The notes beneath the pieces were generated by a model. That model worked only from the letters and a program-made list of their open reading frames with translations, searched no databases and had not been told where the DNA came from. A stretch of DNA of 64,000 nt from Macrocybe gigantea (lineage: Eukaryota > Basidiomycota > Agaricomycetes > Agaricales > Callistosporiaceae), in the NCBI GenBank assembly GCA_011319805.1, contig SJRY01000066.1, positions 98,777 to 162,776 on the forward strand, written 5' to 3'. The translations under genes and the position numbers were made by a program. Below, in pieces: positions 46,721-58,981 of this stretch. How positions within the stretch are numbered: position 1 is the first letter of the stretch; each line of letters begins with the position of its first letter.

Positions 46721-49395
46721 ATGTCCGACGACGACAACCCCAGACCCCTCAAGCGGCAACGCACCACGACGATATACGCCTTCCAGACGATGGATGCTCT
46801 CTTCCTCAAAGCTAGAACATTATCCGGTGATTCGACTACCGACACAACTTCTGCGTCTCTGCTTTTGTCTCTACCCAACATACTACTCCATCCTCCGAAC
46901 CACAAACGCCACCCTCAAAGCATCTTCCTCTCGCTTCTTGCCCTTCGGCGCTGCTTGGATTTGGAGGATCTCGATAGAGACGTGGAATGCCAGGCGTGGA
47001 CCGGTCTTGTGGAGCTGTGGCTATTGTGCTCGGGCCTCGGATATAACCTGGATCTTCCAGAGGAAAGAGATACAGGGGTGGTGGAAGTCGAAAAGGCATT
47101 AACAAAAGCAGTGAGTCATAGGCTCATTGTTTTGCGTTGCGATGATTTATTCCGCGTCAGCTTTTAATTGCGCAGAAGGTATGTTTTTGCATTCGGGACG
47201 ATACGTTCTAACGAAGAATCTAGCACCCAAGCCTTCGTCTCTTCATTCCTCATTTAACAATTCTATCGTCTCGTTTCTCTCATCACCAGCAAAACTTCAG
47301 ATTCGCACATCATACCATCAAGCGACTCATTGCATCCTCATTGGCCTCCTCGGATCCTCTTCCTGTAATTTATTCCGCTCATATCGCATTGATACACAGT
47401 TTTCTCGCAGAAACGTGCTCTACAGTCGGCACTGACACTTGCGAGAAAAGACTGGGCGAAGTATCGCCGTCGATGTCCAAGTGCCTAGGCGCGATACAAG
47501 ACATGTACGCACTTGCTAAAGGGGGACACGGAAAGGAGGAGATGAGAAGCGCTAACATGATGCTCCTCGCACTCATCCAACGCGTCCAGATCCTTGTAAC
47601 ATTCGGCATCTGGTCCGGCGTCGACGATGCGCTGCGGAACGCTGAGCAAGCTGTCAAAGGGTCATTCCCCGATTCTTCCCCTTCGGGTGCGCCTTCCATT
47701 TCAACACCAACGGAGACCATCTTCAGGATACATCTCCTCATTCTTGGCGTCTTGTATTTTACATACACCGGCAACGTTGCCGAGGCCAATGATCGTCTTC
47801 GCCAACTGCACCTCATCCTCGACAGCAACGCACTGAGTCTAGATCGTTTGAGGCGACTGGACGGAATTTTAGAAGTGAGTGGAATTCTAGTCTCCAGCGG
47901 TTCCTCTCTTACATCCGATCACCTAGATCCCAGTCGGGCCTGACGATAACCACGCACAGCCTGAACACCGATACCCCTGTCTGTATCTGAAAGTGACGCA
48001 TCCCGTATTATCTATTTTCTTGTCTATCTCCTCAGCGCCGTTGCAAAGCGTGATCCCATTGGACGTCGTCCAAAGAAAGCTGTTTTCGCGAAGGAAGGTC
48101 TAGCAGCATTGGAAAGAGAAGGATGGATGGCCGATTCCGCTTCATGTCAGAAGGATACAGCGACAGAGATCATGAGTAGGTGTTTCTGTCAACATTTTAC
48201 ATTCAATGTATCAGACGCTTTCTCCAGTGCCTTTGCACGCGTCCTTGGCGGACTGCGAAGAGATCCAGTCGAGAGTGATGAAAATCAAGGCAGATTTGCT
48301 TTCGGAAGTCGTTGCCGTATGTCCTGTTCTGCGCTAGCGAGGGGGAGATCTACCCATGGTTCAATCTTCCACCTTTCCAGATTTCAATCATGCGTTCGGA
48401 ATACGAGGAAGCGGAGCGCGTGAGTGTGATTTGTCTCATTATATTCGGGTGACATGGGATTTGAAATTTAAATGCCCTCTCCCCTCTTCCCAGGCGCTCA
48501 ATGCCCTAATCGCCCACACGCGCACGCACTCTCTTTTCGGTGACTATGCGGCCCGCATAACACTGCAACAGGCACAGATGGCTCATGCACGCGGGCAAAC
48601 GGAGCGAGCTCTGCAGTGTTACCAGGTAGCAGCCTGGATAGCTTCGGATGGGCGGCCAGCAGGAAAGGGGCAGGGACCAGAGGGACACGTCGGAGACGAC
48701 TGGATCTGCACCGCCGCCCGGGCGGGGGAGGCCTGGGTTCGAATCGGGCTGCTCAGATCGCATGACAAACCTGCCCAACTTCGAGCCAAGGTGCATCTAG
48801 ATGACCTCAAGAAGCTGGGCGTGGACGTCTACGCTGATTGCCAGGGAATGGGAAGCGGCTTGAAGGTCGTCGGAGAGCTCATCATGTCCTGTCTCTCCGA
48901 CGAATTCCTCAAGGCAAAGTCAGTGCCGTTAACGGGTAGCGGGTGTTTTCTCGCTCATTGACTCGGGTATTGCTTTTTCTGGACAGACGGCATCTTCGTC
49001 AGGCGCTCTCAATTTCGACGGAAAGCCAAGATAATCATATTCGGGTCCTCATCCTCGCCCTTATTTCGTCCCATTATCTGCACACAGCCCCCGACCATGC
49101 CCAAACTATGCTGGATACATGTGACCAGCTTGCTGCTGGACTAGGGGCTAGCAACACCAGAAGCGGGGAGAGGGAATCGGGAAAGGCTATGGGCAACAAG
49201 GGCGGCTATTATCATTTGCGGCTATGGACAGCCACAGGAAATTAGGTCTGTGTGACACCTGCTCGTGTCTCGTCTTAACAGTTAGTAACCTCTATTCACG
49301 TGTCAATAGATTTGCTCAAACGGGTTGGGCGCCATGAGAAGCTAGAACGCCAAGCCACTGTCATTGAGCGATTGAAGGAAGGGACTGATTCCTGA
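46721..49395 (+). CDS. MAU2: Cohesin loading complex subunit MAU2 (Scc4-like)
   Basis: A TPR-rich partner of Scc2/NIPBL that loads cohesin on chromatin; nuclear. The ATG at 46721 gives MSDDDNPRPLKRQRTTTIYAF, then helical repeats typical of the family: SIFLSLLALRRCLDLEDLD, VYSAHIALIHSFLAE-type helices, MMLLALIQRVQILVTFGIW, IHLLILGVLYFTYTGNVAEA, YFLVYLLSAVAKRDPIGRR, LNALIAHTRTHSLFGDYAAR, ALQCYQVAAWIA and SISTESQDNHIRVLILALIS. The final exon reads LLKRVGRHEKLERQATVIE to the TGA at 49393-49395. One base is missing at CC 49232-49233 (LWTA should continue HRKLD). About nine short introns are inferred. The overall match to the family is by length and helix pattern, with the KRDPIGRRPK segment the clearest. 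Confidence 0.8.
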
Positions 49396-50088
49396 TTTTC
49401 TTTTGACTGCTTGCGCAGTGCGATAGAGGCGAAGCGTTGGTCGAAATTCGATGGTGTTGTTCGTTAATTCCCGACCTGGGAGCGCTGCATGTGTTTTTTC
49501 CGGCTTTTATAATGCCAAAGGCACAGCGGTTATTGTGAATTAATTGTCGTGCCAAGCATGCAATTGCGTTCTACAAGTAACACCAGTCTGCTCAACATGA
49601 AAACTTGAATCGGCTCGACACAGCTCGAGAGACGTTGGTCAAGGAGGCAGGAATTGTACGATACCTTTCTTTCCGGGACATTGTCGTTCTGGTTGTCCTT
49701 TGTTACCTCATATGCAACCTTTACGGCTAATCTATCTCAGGCTATCCGAACATTTGCCACCGACTTCCCCAGAAGGCCACATGACGATCACGATCTCTAA
49801 GGTTCACTATAGCACATTAAGTCCGCTTGGATGAATTTTCAAGCACCAAGTCAAACGCGTCTTCCACTTCCATGCGAAAAATAGCCTCCTCTCAAAAAAT
49901 TCGGAACTTTTCTTCAACGGCACAGGATTCGCCACGCCTCCTCAGAGCAATTTCCTGTGCCACCCGGATAAATTAGCGCCTGTCATCGACTAGGTCAGAG
50001 CGTGGATCCATCGACCCTCATATAAGTTCGACCCCGCTGGAATTAAACCTTTGCTGGCCCCTCTTTCACTGTGCCGTTACCGCCAGCT
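49396..50088. other. Intergenic, promoter of DUF6534 copy 4
   Basis: No coding frame. A TATAAG at 50021-50026 lies about 68 bp before the ATG of the next gene. Confidence 0.45.
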
Positions 50089-52041
50089 ATGGTTGATATT
50101 CCCAGAACGCACGGCGCTCTACTTCTCGGGGGCTTCTTTGCGGCTGGGTCAGTTGCCGATTGGTGCTTGCTCGATGGCCCGCCTCATATTCTCGTAGATT
50201 GTCTGGATTTGTCGCCGTTCAGTCCGTGCTATACTTCAAGCTCTGCAACCGGGATCCCACAGGTTGAAAGTCCTGGTATGTAAACACTGTTCCACGCCTT
50301 TTGTTGTTACCCCAATCTGACGCAATCGACTCAGGTTCTTCTCATATGGTGAGCTACAACTTTCTGGAATTCTGATTCGATACTGATTCTGGTAAGGCTA
50401 CTCGATCTGGCACATACCGCGTTTACTTGGGCTGCGATATGGGATTATGTGATTGAAAACTTTGGGAAAATACCAATGATTGACACTATTCCTCTGTGAG
50501 TAAGACGCCGCACCAGCATTGAAAGCTTCTGACAATGCGGCAACCCAAGGACACTGGCCGTAAGTCCTGCCGCAAGAAAGTCGTTGCTACTGTCGCTGAA
50601 AATTGCAGAGTAGCTTACAATTGTTTTTACGGTACTTGAGCCACCATTTCCGTTCCTATGGAGGGTTAAACCGGTCCTTTCCCGCAGGCAATCTTGACAT
50701 TCATGGTCCACTGGTAATGATCCTATTTTCTCCATATGTTTACAAAGGACCTACAACGCATTAGCTTTTTCGCTCACAGAATATTTCTTCGTGAGAGTTG
50801 AATTTAATGTTACCCTCGGCACAGCTGATCAATTTAGTGAGCAAAAAGAATTATATTGTCACAGTCCCGATAGTAAGTGAATCTCATCTCAGAATGGTTC
50901 TCCTTCCCGCTAATTTCAATCCAGGTCATTTTCGCCCTTGCACGGCTATGTGAGCAGGTGGTCCGACAAATCCATACCGTATGCTGATGCCTTATATTCT
51001 AGGTTCCGCTTGTGGTAAGTGTCTTTCCGGCGTGGTACGAATTATCTTACGATCACTATGGCAAACCAGCGACAAGCGCCGAAATGTCTGTATTCACGAC
51101 TGTCTTCAGCGCTGCAATGGTTGACCTCTTTTTCTTCTCAGGATACGATCAGGTTCATTTGGTCTGTTCAAAGCACGATTCCGTGTATGTCGACGTTGTT
51201 GTTGGCGCCTACTTCAGCTGACTTCATATGCATACAGTGGTTGTTCTCCCTAGGCCTCGCTCTTTCCACAATTACAGATATTATGGTTACTCTTTCATTG
51301 TTTTACCTTCTTCGGAGCAGTAGATCGCGGTCTATGAGGTCTGTATATTTGCTTTTCAATTGGCGCACGTACTGACTAAGTCCAGCCTGAACCACATCAT
51401 CGATTCCCTCATTCTCTATACTCTAGAGATCGGTTCTTTGACGTGGTTTGTCTCGACGATAGCTATTGAATTTCAGTCGCCTGATAATTGGATCCAGTGC
51501 TGGGACAATCGTGTCGATGATTTGCGTTCGTCCGATTTCTAATGCGGATTCCTAGTTCAATGCTCATCCTCTTCTCGAGGTTAGTGGCTCGCGATGAGCG
51601 ACAATCTCATTTTCATGGGCTTACACTTCGTTATTGCCAAGCGTATGTTCAATTATCTTAGTTCATATGAGTGGTTTTCTAACTTCGCTCCTTCACAAGT
51701 TTACGCAAATTCCCTTCTCGCCACGTCAGTGAATACCGTCCTCGACTGTGATGCTCAACTCATCCATTAGCCCATTCAGCCTAAATACTCGGCACACTTT
51801 GCGCAATGCCCAGTCGATATCGAATGAGGTCATACAAGCAAGCGATCTGGAATACAGTCGACGTCGCGAAACGTTGCGGTTCAACGCCCTACTGACGGTA
51901 ACTGTGCTGTCTCACTTGTCGGCTTCTTTTCAATTGAGCTCCCACCACAAACAGGATGATACAACCTCGGCGATTCGCCTCCAGCACGTACAGATTAGCG
52001 TGGAGAAAAACATCCACTTCGAGTACGAAACGGAGAGATGA
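50089..52041 (+). CDS. DUF6534 membrane protein, copy 4
   Basis: The ATG at 50089 gives MVDIPRTHGALLLGGFFAAG. Exons give SGFVAVQSVLYFKLCNRDP, LLDLAHTAFTWAAIWDYVI with ENFG, WLFSLGLALSTITDIMVTL with SLFYLLRSSRSRS, HIIDSLILYTLEIGSLTW, MSDNLIFMGLHFVIAK, YANSLLAT, NTRHTLRNAQS and a C-terminal HVQISVEKNIHFEYETER ending at 52041. The C-terminal IxVE segment is shared with copies 1-3. Some joins in 50760-51250 and 51680-51770 are uncertain. Multi-pass membrane protein of unknown role. Confidence 0.78.
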
Positions 52042-52189
52042 AGTGTCAGGTGGTTTATCCCGGCGTTGTTCTTTGGGCACATGATTACTAGTCGTATGTT
52101 GTATTTTTACAATCTACCTTTTCAACTAGTATATTTGTTTGTAATTTACAATATAGGTTAACCCCCGCGAGGAACGCCGAATGGAAGGA

Positions 52190-53796
52190 TTATGCTTTCC
52201 AAACCCATCGGCCTTTGTCTCTAGCGTCCAGCCAACGAACGTACGACACGCAGAGTGCGGCAGCTAAGAGCAAAGCAGCGTCGTATATGACCACGCTGTT
52301 GAACTTTTTTTGCAGACGAGCGTCGTGACCAAAGTATGTATCGCCTCCACGTTTATAACTGCCGAGGATGACACCTGCTAGTGGGGCGCCCAATATGGAG
52401 CCAAGACCACGAATGAAGTAGACAAAGCTGTTGACGTTGGTGTAATTCTCCACTCCATAGATTTCGGTAATGGTGGTAGGAAGCAGCGCGTTGTAACCTC
52501 CGGCGTAGATTGCATACACAATTATGAACGCGACAAATCTGGCCTTTGGAGCGTTGTACCACAGTGCTACCACGGAGAGGCCAGATAAGAAGACCTGCGG
52601 AGAGCATCAGAAGCGTTGCGGAGAACATCTATGGCAATAGTGTCCGTTACACTGGTTATCATCGTATTCTGGCGACCAACTCTATCGGCAAGAATGCCCA
52701 TGGCCACCCGGGAGAGGCTATTCACCCCGCTGTTTATTGCGAGGAGCAAACTACCCGTGCTAGCGGGATAGAATAATACGGATGTGGAATACGAAGTCAA
52801 ATAGTACATGGGAATTATATTCCCTGCAGCTTGCAAGAAAGCCCCAAATGACTAGACAGGCGAGTGTTGATGGAACGTCGACGGAAAATCCAGTGAAAAC
52901 TCAACTTGATATATGAACGTTCCCCGTTTCACCAAATTCATGTTCATCCGTGTGGGACTCCTGATTCCAAACCCATGTCGATGTTGTACCACGCAGGCGA
53001 CAGGAATGCCAATCAGAAAATTCCAAATAGCAAGGATGCGAAGAGACCAATGAATCCCGTATTTGTCCAGAAGGGCTTGCAGCACGGGTGCAATCACCAG
53101 ACCGCCGATTCCACTCCCGCTAGAATGGTACCCATAGCAAACCGCGATGTTTGTCGAAGTAGACGGGCGTGACTGACATGATTGGAAAGTAATATAACGA
53201 GGAACCGACACCATATAGAAGTCCTTGGGTGCAATATAGATGCCAAAGCTACGAAGAAGTCGTCTTATGATCTCCAACACAGAGGCTTCAGTGGAAAAAC
53301 GCACTTTAGTGGCGAAACTTGCCGAGAAGAGTCCAAGGCTCATGATGGCGACGCCAGCCAACGTTACAATCTTTAGATTGTCCACTCGGGCCATCAACGG
53401 ATTTACGAAGATACTTCCACTCCAAGTCAAGCTACTGCCAATGGTCCCAACCAAAGAAACCAGGGCATCCTGCTGTTGAGCATCCGATATTGAGGACTTT
53501 GGTGAGGTGTACAACTCCTTAGCATGACACAGAGACATGAGCCACGTTTGAGCAATGAAGCATTTGATCATGATCCTCACCTGGAATATCCCGAAAACAG
53601 AATTGATGCCGATCACTTGGAACGTCATCAGAAATCCGGAGAGGAGGAGCAGAACTTGATATTTTCGTGTGGGCCGCAACAATGTCTCCTGAACATCTCT
53701 GGGAACGGCTCTCGTTACTGCTTCACTATCTCTTAGAGAATGTGGTGAATGCGAGTTATGCCTAGAGATTTCCGCAAGTTGTGTAACTGATGACAT
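52190..53796 (-). CDS. MFS monocarboxylate-transporter-like carrier
   Basis: A plasma-membrane carrier of the MCT-like group. The ATG at 53796 opens a hydrophilic N-terminus, then YQVLLLLSGFLMTFQVIGINSVFG (helix 1), DALVSLVGTIGSSLTW, FVNPLMARVDNLKIVTLAGV, QGLLYGVGSSLYYFP, YFDKHRG followed by FAMGTILAG and SGIGGLVIAPV, WSLRILAIWNFLIGIPVAC, a cytoplasmic loop, MYYLTSYSTSVL, LLLAINSGVNSLSR with GILADRVGRQNTM, IVYAIYAGGYNALLP and VYFIRGLGSILGAPLAGVILG. Two bases appear missing close together, at AAA 53139-53141 and CCC 53116-53118 (plus strand), each restoring the family motif if added. The substrate cannot be told; relatives carry monocarboxylates or riboflavin. Confidence 0.85.
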
Positions 53797-53832
53797 TGTA
53801 ATGCAACAGCAATGTTTGATGGAGAGCCTCCT

Positions 53833-53862
53833 TTATAATCTCGACCGGTCCGAGATTAACCG
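53833..53862 (-). promoter_or_regulatory. TATA box and CGG-N11-CCG dyad before the carrier gene
   Basis: A minus-strand TTATAA at 53833-53838 lies about 37 bp before the ATG of the carrier. Just upstream, 53846-53862 reads CGG, 11 bases, CCG. Spaced CGG/CCG half-sites are the usual targets of fungal Zn2Cys6 activators, and an 11-base gap is the Gal4 spacing. One site can arise by chance. Confidence 0.4.
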
Positions 53863-53977
53863 GGATATCTATGACTCGACTATTATACGCCGTAGATAGC
53901 CGTTTAAACTAGAAATAATTTAGACTCGACGGACGGCGACACCGTTGTGTGATACGAACAAATACGAAGATGCTCTA

Positions 53978-55338
53978 TTAAAGTCTAGACTTTTCGAAGT
54001 GCGATGGTTGAATCAAATCGAGAATTTGGCAAATCGATTGCCCGAGGAGTTCAGGGTTCTCTTGAACAAGCTGCATAAAGGCATCAGTTCACGGTAAATA
54101 TATAGAGAATGACAAATGAATACCATATGACCAGCTCCTTTGAGTCTTGTGACAGAGGAAACGATGCGACCTTCTCTCGTATCACTGAGAGAATCCTGTG
54201 TAAGCTTCGGTCTGACGAACATGTCAACTGGGTACTGCTTAAATCGTGGCTAGATTCGTCGTACATCATCTCGCTTTTATCACCCCAAATGACATGAATG
54301 GGGACAGCATAGCAGATCCGAGAGATTAACGTTGCCGATTCGAAATGGCCATCGACGTCAGGATACGTAGCCGCTTCCTGATATTTGTCGGTCTTCAGCG
54401 CTACGCCATCAGGCGCATCTTCTAGACCGTACTCCTATAGAATGTGTCAAGCGCTGGTGAGGGGTTATTTCGCCACAGGGACTTGCTGTAAGAAGACGAA
54501 GGACACGTCTATCCCAGCTTTTCCAAGGAATTCTTTTGCTGAACCAGTCGAATGCAATTTCGCGTGACTGCCATTTGGTGCGGCGAGTATATGTGGAAGA
54601 GACTGTCCGATTCATGATAGCCATGCGGAAATCCATGTGCTCCAGAAAGTTCTCCCACGTCATGATTGTAGATTCAACTAGTATCATAGCGATATAAGGG
54701 ACTTGCGAAACAGGAAACAACCTCGTCGAGAGCATCCTGTCAAATTAATGGTGTGCCCATGCCTGAGATAGTCTCAGAGGAAGAAACGCACAGAGCGGCG
54801 GTACCGGCCGAATGTCCCAAGGCAATGATACGATGACCTACCATTTGTGGACTCTGCAAGAATTCAGCGAGGAGATCGCCCCATTCGTATATAGCTTCAA
54901 AGCGATTGAGCACATGCAACAAATAAAGGACGAAGCCGTGGTCTTACATACGCCGTCCGGACGGTGCGCAAGCACCTCCCTGTTTATCACAGCGGCTTCT
55001 CCATGATTCGGCCAATCGAATGACCAAATCTCCCGGATACGGTGGGACGAATCTTTGAGTTGTTGGAGGTTAAACATGTTCTGGAGAGTCGGTTCCCATT
55101 GCTCCTTATCTGATGTTGTGACGTTGTATTGTGAGCATCACGTTTGAAACTACCTGCAGGGTCAAAGCAGCATACGTGAACCAACAGCATGAGTACATAT
55201 CAAGGTCAGGCCTTCGACATTGTCCGCGGAGTCCGCCATAGTATAGCGCTTGGCGGTGAGTTTCAAACCTAGGCAAGATGGCTCGCCTTGACTAAGGTGA
55301 TCTAGAGCGAAACTCTCTGACTGAAGGGGACCAGCCAT
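53978..55338 (-). CDS. Alpha/beta hydrolase
   Basis: A serine hydrolase fold with a recognisable triad. The ATG at 55338 gives MAGPLQSESFALDHLSQG, then GLTLICTHAVGSH spliced to KEQWEPTLQNMF, IREIWSFDWPNHGEAAVIN, GDLLAEFLQSPQMVGHRII, LGHSAG (nucleophile elbow), MILVESTIMTW, WDRRVLRLL, IHVIWGDKSEMM (the Asp) and VTRLKGAGHM (the His) joined to LVQENPELLGQSI; the stop TAA is at 53978-53980. The family is large in Agaricomycetes, the substrate unknown. It lies head to tail upstream of the carrier gene on the same strand, 180 bp apart. Borders between 54300 and 54900 are only partly resolved. Confidence 0.8.
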
Positions 55339-57275
55339 ATCGATGGATGGGACAGCCTAGCGACTCGAAGTGACCTTTCAGGAAGCGAGACCAGAGAATA
55401 AATACGCGTTCCGTCTCCAGTATCCACATTCTGTCAGGCCGAAAGGAATTTTAAGGAAGTGCGTACTCGTGGTAGTGGTCTTCCAATTCCGTTTGGAAAA
55501 CACGTGTTTCACGGCGCTTTGAGAATTCTCGTCGGCCGCTTTATACCGCAATCTGCAACATATACAATAATAACAACAACGCCTTCGTCGCGTTCCACTC
55601 CTGCATAACTGCTTTCCACCCATCATCAGTGATATTTCCTTTTAGCCATGAGCGCACGTCACTATTGAACGTTCAGATTCCAAATCAATCAACGTCCATC
55701 TTCTGGACGCCGTTCGGCAGGTCACGATGATCATGATGTTGCTTGCATTCGATGCACTGTGACTGATTGGAATACTCTAGGACGTTTAATGACTCTCATG
55801 ATGCGGTTCTTGGGCACACGATGAATACGGAACGTCCTTCGCCACCTCTTCCAAGATGACCAGCTCTGCATAGTTCCTAGCTTGAGCATCACGGACGTTG
55901 GAAACGAACGGCCCGACGATATTACGCTTATCAATCTAGGACATCTCTCTGGCTTTCCATGCTTAAGGATTCCCATGACGTATCAGAATGAATCAGTTTA
56001 ACGACGGACGCTACGGACCGCACGCTTTGCTCACCTCCGAAACACAAAATTCCGCCGCGAACACCGAATGACCGCTGTCAAAGGCCATGGGTGGGCCCGG
56101 TCCCATGGAAGCTGTCATACCCCACATCCAATACCGCTAACTGGCTCCTATTCTCTTGTTTTGTGGCTTCTAGCATGACCGATCAACCATGATACGCGCC
56201 TCATGGTTTTTTTTCGTCTCAAGGTTGATCAATCTATCCATCAGGAGCCATACATGTGCACTCGCGAAGCCTTGTGCGCTTGCTGCATGTAGCTTCGTAT
56301 TATATGTGAAGGTCCGTTAGACTACCATTCCCTCGGAGTGCTCCTTCAACGCTGTAACATGATCGCCGTTCCTCCGTCCATCGTATGAATGGTAGCCGAT
56401 CACGTCTACCTTGGTTTTTCAGGATAATATGGTGTGCGTCACCTCGATGTGACTGCGGTCTTGATCCCCTAGCTTTAACCTACACCGTTGGGCACGGCCA
56501 AGATTTCTTCTGCGTTATAGACGTAAATGCGATTATATGGAGTATCAAGGGCGCGCGATCACGGAGAACCAGCGGAAGATGAGATTCTTCAGCGACCGCT
56601 ATCCTGTTTGGATTAAATCTCTGTGATTGGTATCGCGTGCACATTTTCAGGTCTCCCGGCGTTTCTGTACATTCCGTCACGCAGTCCGGACGGTTTCTGC
56701 TATCGATCAAAGTAATTAGACTTCGCATTAGGAAACGCCTGCATTCATACAAACGTCGCCGGCGAAGAACGATTCTCCGCTGCTCTATACAGAAAGAAGA
56801 CAAGCCGTGTTTATCTCATGGGGTGAGGTATGTGCTATTTGAGTCAGTTGCTCTGAGGATTGACCCCACGGATCCTAGGACTGGTGAAGATCACTGTCTT
56901 CCTCTTCCTTCGCTTATTCCAGATCCCCTGCCGACCTGCCTATCGCCGACTCACAATATGGTGCCCTAAATGATCCCTAATTCTGCCAGCATCGTAAACG
57001 TCTTACCGAATAGCCAAATAACGCGCAAGACCACTAGCTTCTTGGTTTGTGTCATGTTGGCCATTGTTGTTTTTAGCATTCCGTGCAAGGGTTTGCCTTG
57101 TGCATCGGTTCAAATGTTTCGACTCAGCTCCGCCTCGAGGCAATGCCTATTTCTAGCTCCTGACGTCACGTGGAATGTACATCACGCAGCTGCGAAAAAG
57201 GCGCGAAGACTTGGTGATATCACACCATCGCAAGACAATATGTACGCTGACCGTTTCGTGTAGCAAATCCTCAAC
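55339..57275. other. Long gap with no supported gene
   Basis: Several open frames of 60-110 codons exist on both strands (for example 55731-55976, 56480-56803 minus; 56637-56969, 56970-57263 plus), none with a family signal. One minus-strand stretch near 55800-55930 (NVRDAQARNYAELVILEEVAKD) looks protein-like and might be an exon of a decayed gene. I see no repeat or mobile-element ends. Confidence 0.35.
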
Positions 57276-58652
57276 ATGGCTACATCCACGTTTTCCACTT
57301 CAGACTTACAAACCTTCTCTCCACGTCGCCAGCCAGATATTACCTACCACCCTGAGCGTGAAAAATGGCATGCTCGTACAGTTCGCCGCTTGGAGGAAAA
57401 TCCAATGTTAGTCAAAGATTCTTCTTTACCAGCTGGATTCCCTTCGAGACTCGATTCGTCCCTGGTATGGGAAGGGCAGGACTGGAAAGACGAGAAGCAA
57501 TGGGTTTATGAGCTCAATCCTGAGGAGTTGCACGAGATAGACGATGCTGTTCGTCACTTCCATGGTGAATTCTCTGTTGTCACCCTTTGTTCATCAGAGA
57601 GCTGATTATGAAAAGAACTCCATCTTCATCTCGGTCATGTTTCACCTTCAACCTTCCCTTTACCGAAACTCGGTCCAGTGTTGAGGAAGCTCTCTCAAGA
57701 TCTCCACGATGGTCGCGGATTTTTTGTCCTTCGCACCATACCGGTTTCTTCGTACTCCCGAGCCGACAACGTTCTGATTTATGCCGGCGTTTCCTCATAT
57801 GTAGCCTCCACACGTGGTCTTCAAGACGCCAATGGCGGCGTCCTTTCTCATATCAAAGACTTGATGCAATCCCAGGCTCCTGGCACGATAGGTGGTCCTG
57901 CCTATACCACGGACAAGCAAGTGTTCCATACCGATCAGGGTTGCGATATTGTCTCTTTATTCGCCCTCGATATCGCAGCCGAAGGAGGCATCTCCAGAAT
58001 TAGTAGCAGTTGGAGAGTATACAACGAGCTCGCTGAGCGCAGACCAGATCTGGTGCGAACCTTAGCTGAGCCCTGGCCGGTTGACGAGTCAGTATATACC
58101 GAATAATCCTCGACTGTTCTCAACGCATTCGGTCATTTCAGGTTCGGTGGCGACCCTCCCTTCACCCTTCGTCCTCTCTTGTATTGGCACAATTCGAAGC
58201 TTATTATCCAGTATGCGCGCCGCTACTTCACCGGGTTCCTTGGGTTGCCCCGTTCAGGCGACATACCACCGATTACCGAAGCCCAAGCTGAAGCTCTCGA
58301 CACACTGCACTTTTTGGGAGAAAGATATTCCCTCGGGCTTAACTTTCAAAAGGGAGATATCCAGTACATTAACAATTTAAGCATTTTTCATGCGAGAGAT
58401 GGCTTCAAGGATAGTCCAGAGCATACGTAAGCACCTCAATCGTTTTCGTTTTGTCCGACGTTCAGGCACTGATACGATGCCTTTGCCAGCCGTCATCTTC
58501 TTCGGCTGTGGCTTCGGGATGAGGAGCTAGGATGGAGTATCCCAGCACTCCTTCAGCCGCTATGGCAGCAAACGTTCGACGTCGAGCCTGACAATCAGAC
58601 TTTTGCGTTAGAAGCAGCTGTCAGGGCAGCTGTTCGGGGAAAGAAACGTTGA
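57276..58652 (+). CDS. TauD/TfdA-like Fe(II)/2-oxoglutarate dioxygenase
   Basis: An oxidative enzyme of the TauD family. The ATG at 57276 gives MATSTFSTSDLQTF, then ELNPEELHEIDDAVRHFH, LGHVSPSTFPLPKLGPVL, DGRGFFVLRTI, VFHTDQGCDIVSLF (HxD iron ligands), FTLRPLLYWHN, LIIQYARRYFTGF, GDIQYINNLSIFHARDGF (distal His) and RHLLRLWLRDEELGW (the Arg that binds 2-oxoglutarate), ending GKKR with the TGA at 58650-58652. Four introns are inferred, at about 57566-57618 and three later ones including one before RHLLRL. No frame loss is visible. Substrate unknown; a relative of fungal sulfonate or hydroxamate oxygenases. It sits just upstream of another oxygenase on the same strand. Confidence 0.85.
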
Positions 58653-58981
58653 ATAGCAGTGCATTGATTATGCTCTGCGCGACAAAGACGTCGCTACATG
58701 TGACCTGTTGTCTACAGTTATGCCACATGCTCCCTCGTCATGTTACCCCGACTCGAGACCCGTGTCAGTGAGCCCTTCTTGGATATGCTCCAAGTTATGG
58801 TCATCTATATCCCGACTAGCTTCCCCAGTACGAGCGGCGCGGAAGCGTGTCAGCGCAATTCGGGTTACTGATGAAGCAAAGCTAGCATGAGAAATTTCGA
58901 ATGTATGTCGTGGTAGGGGCTAAATACGGCAGTGAGCCTATAAAGCCTGGCCGTTATGATACTCACGGTGCTCCTATCGCT
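58653..58981. other. Short intergenic gap
   Basis: It contains the upstream in-frame ATG at 58901, which would add 27 residues to the next protein. Otherwise no feature is seen. Confidence 0.4.

Noticed and set aside
55731..57263. Several open frames in the 2-kb gap, including a protein-like stretch near 55800-55930
   Set aside because: Frames conflict and no recognisable motif links them; at most a decayed gene.
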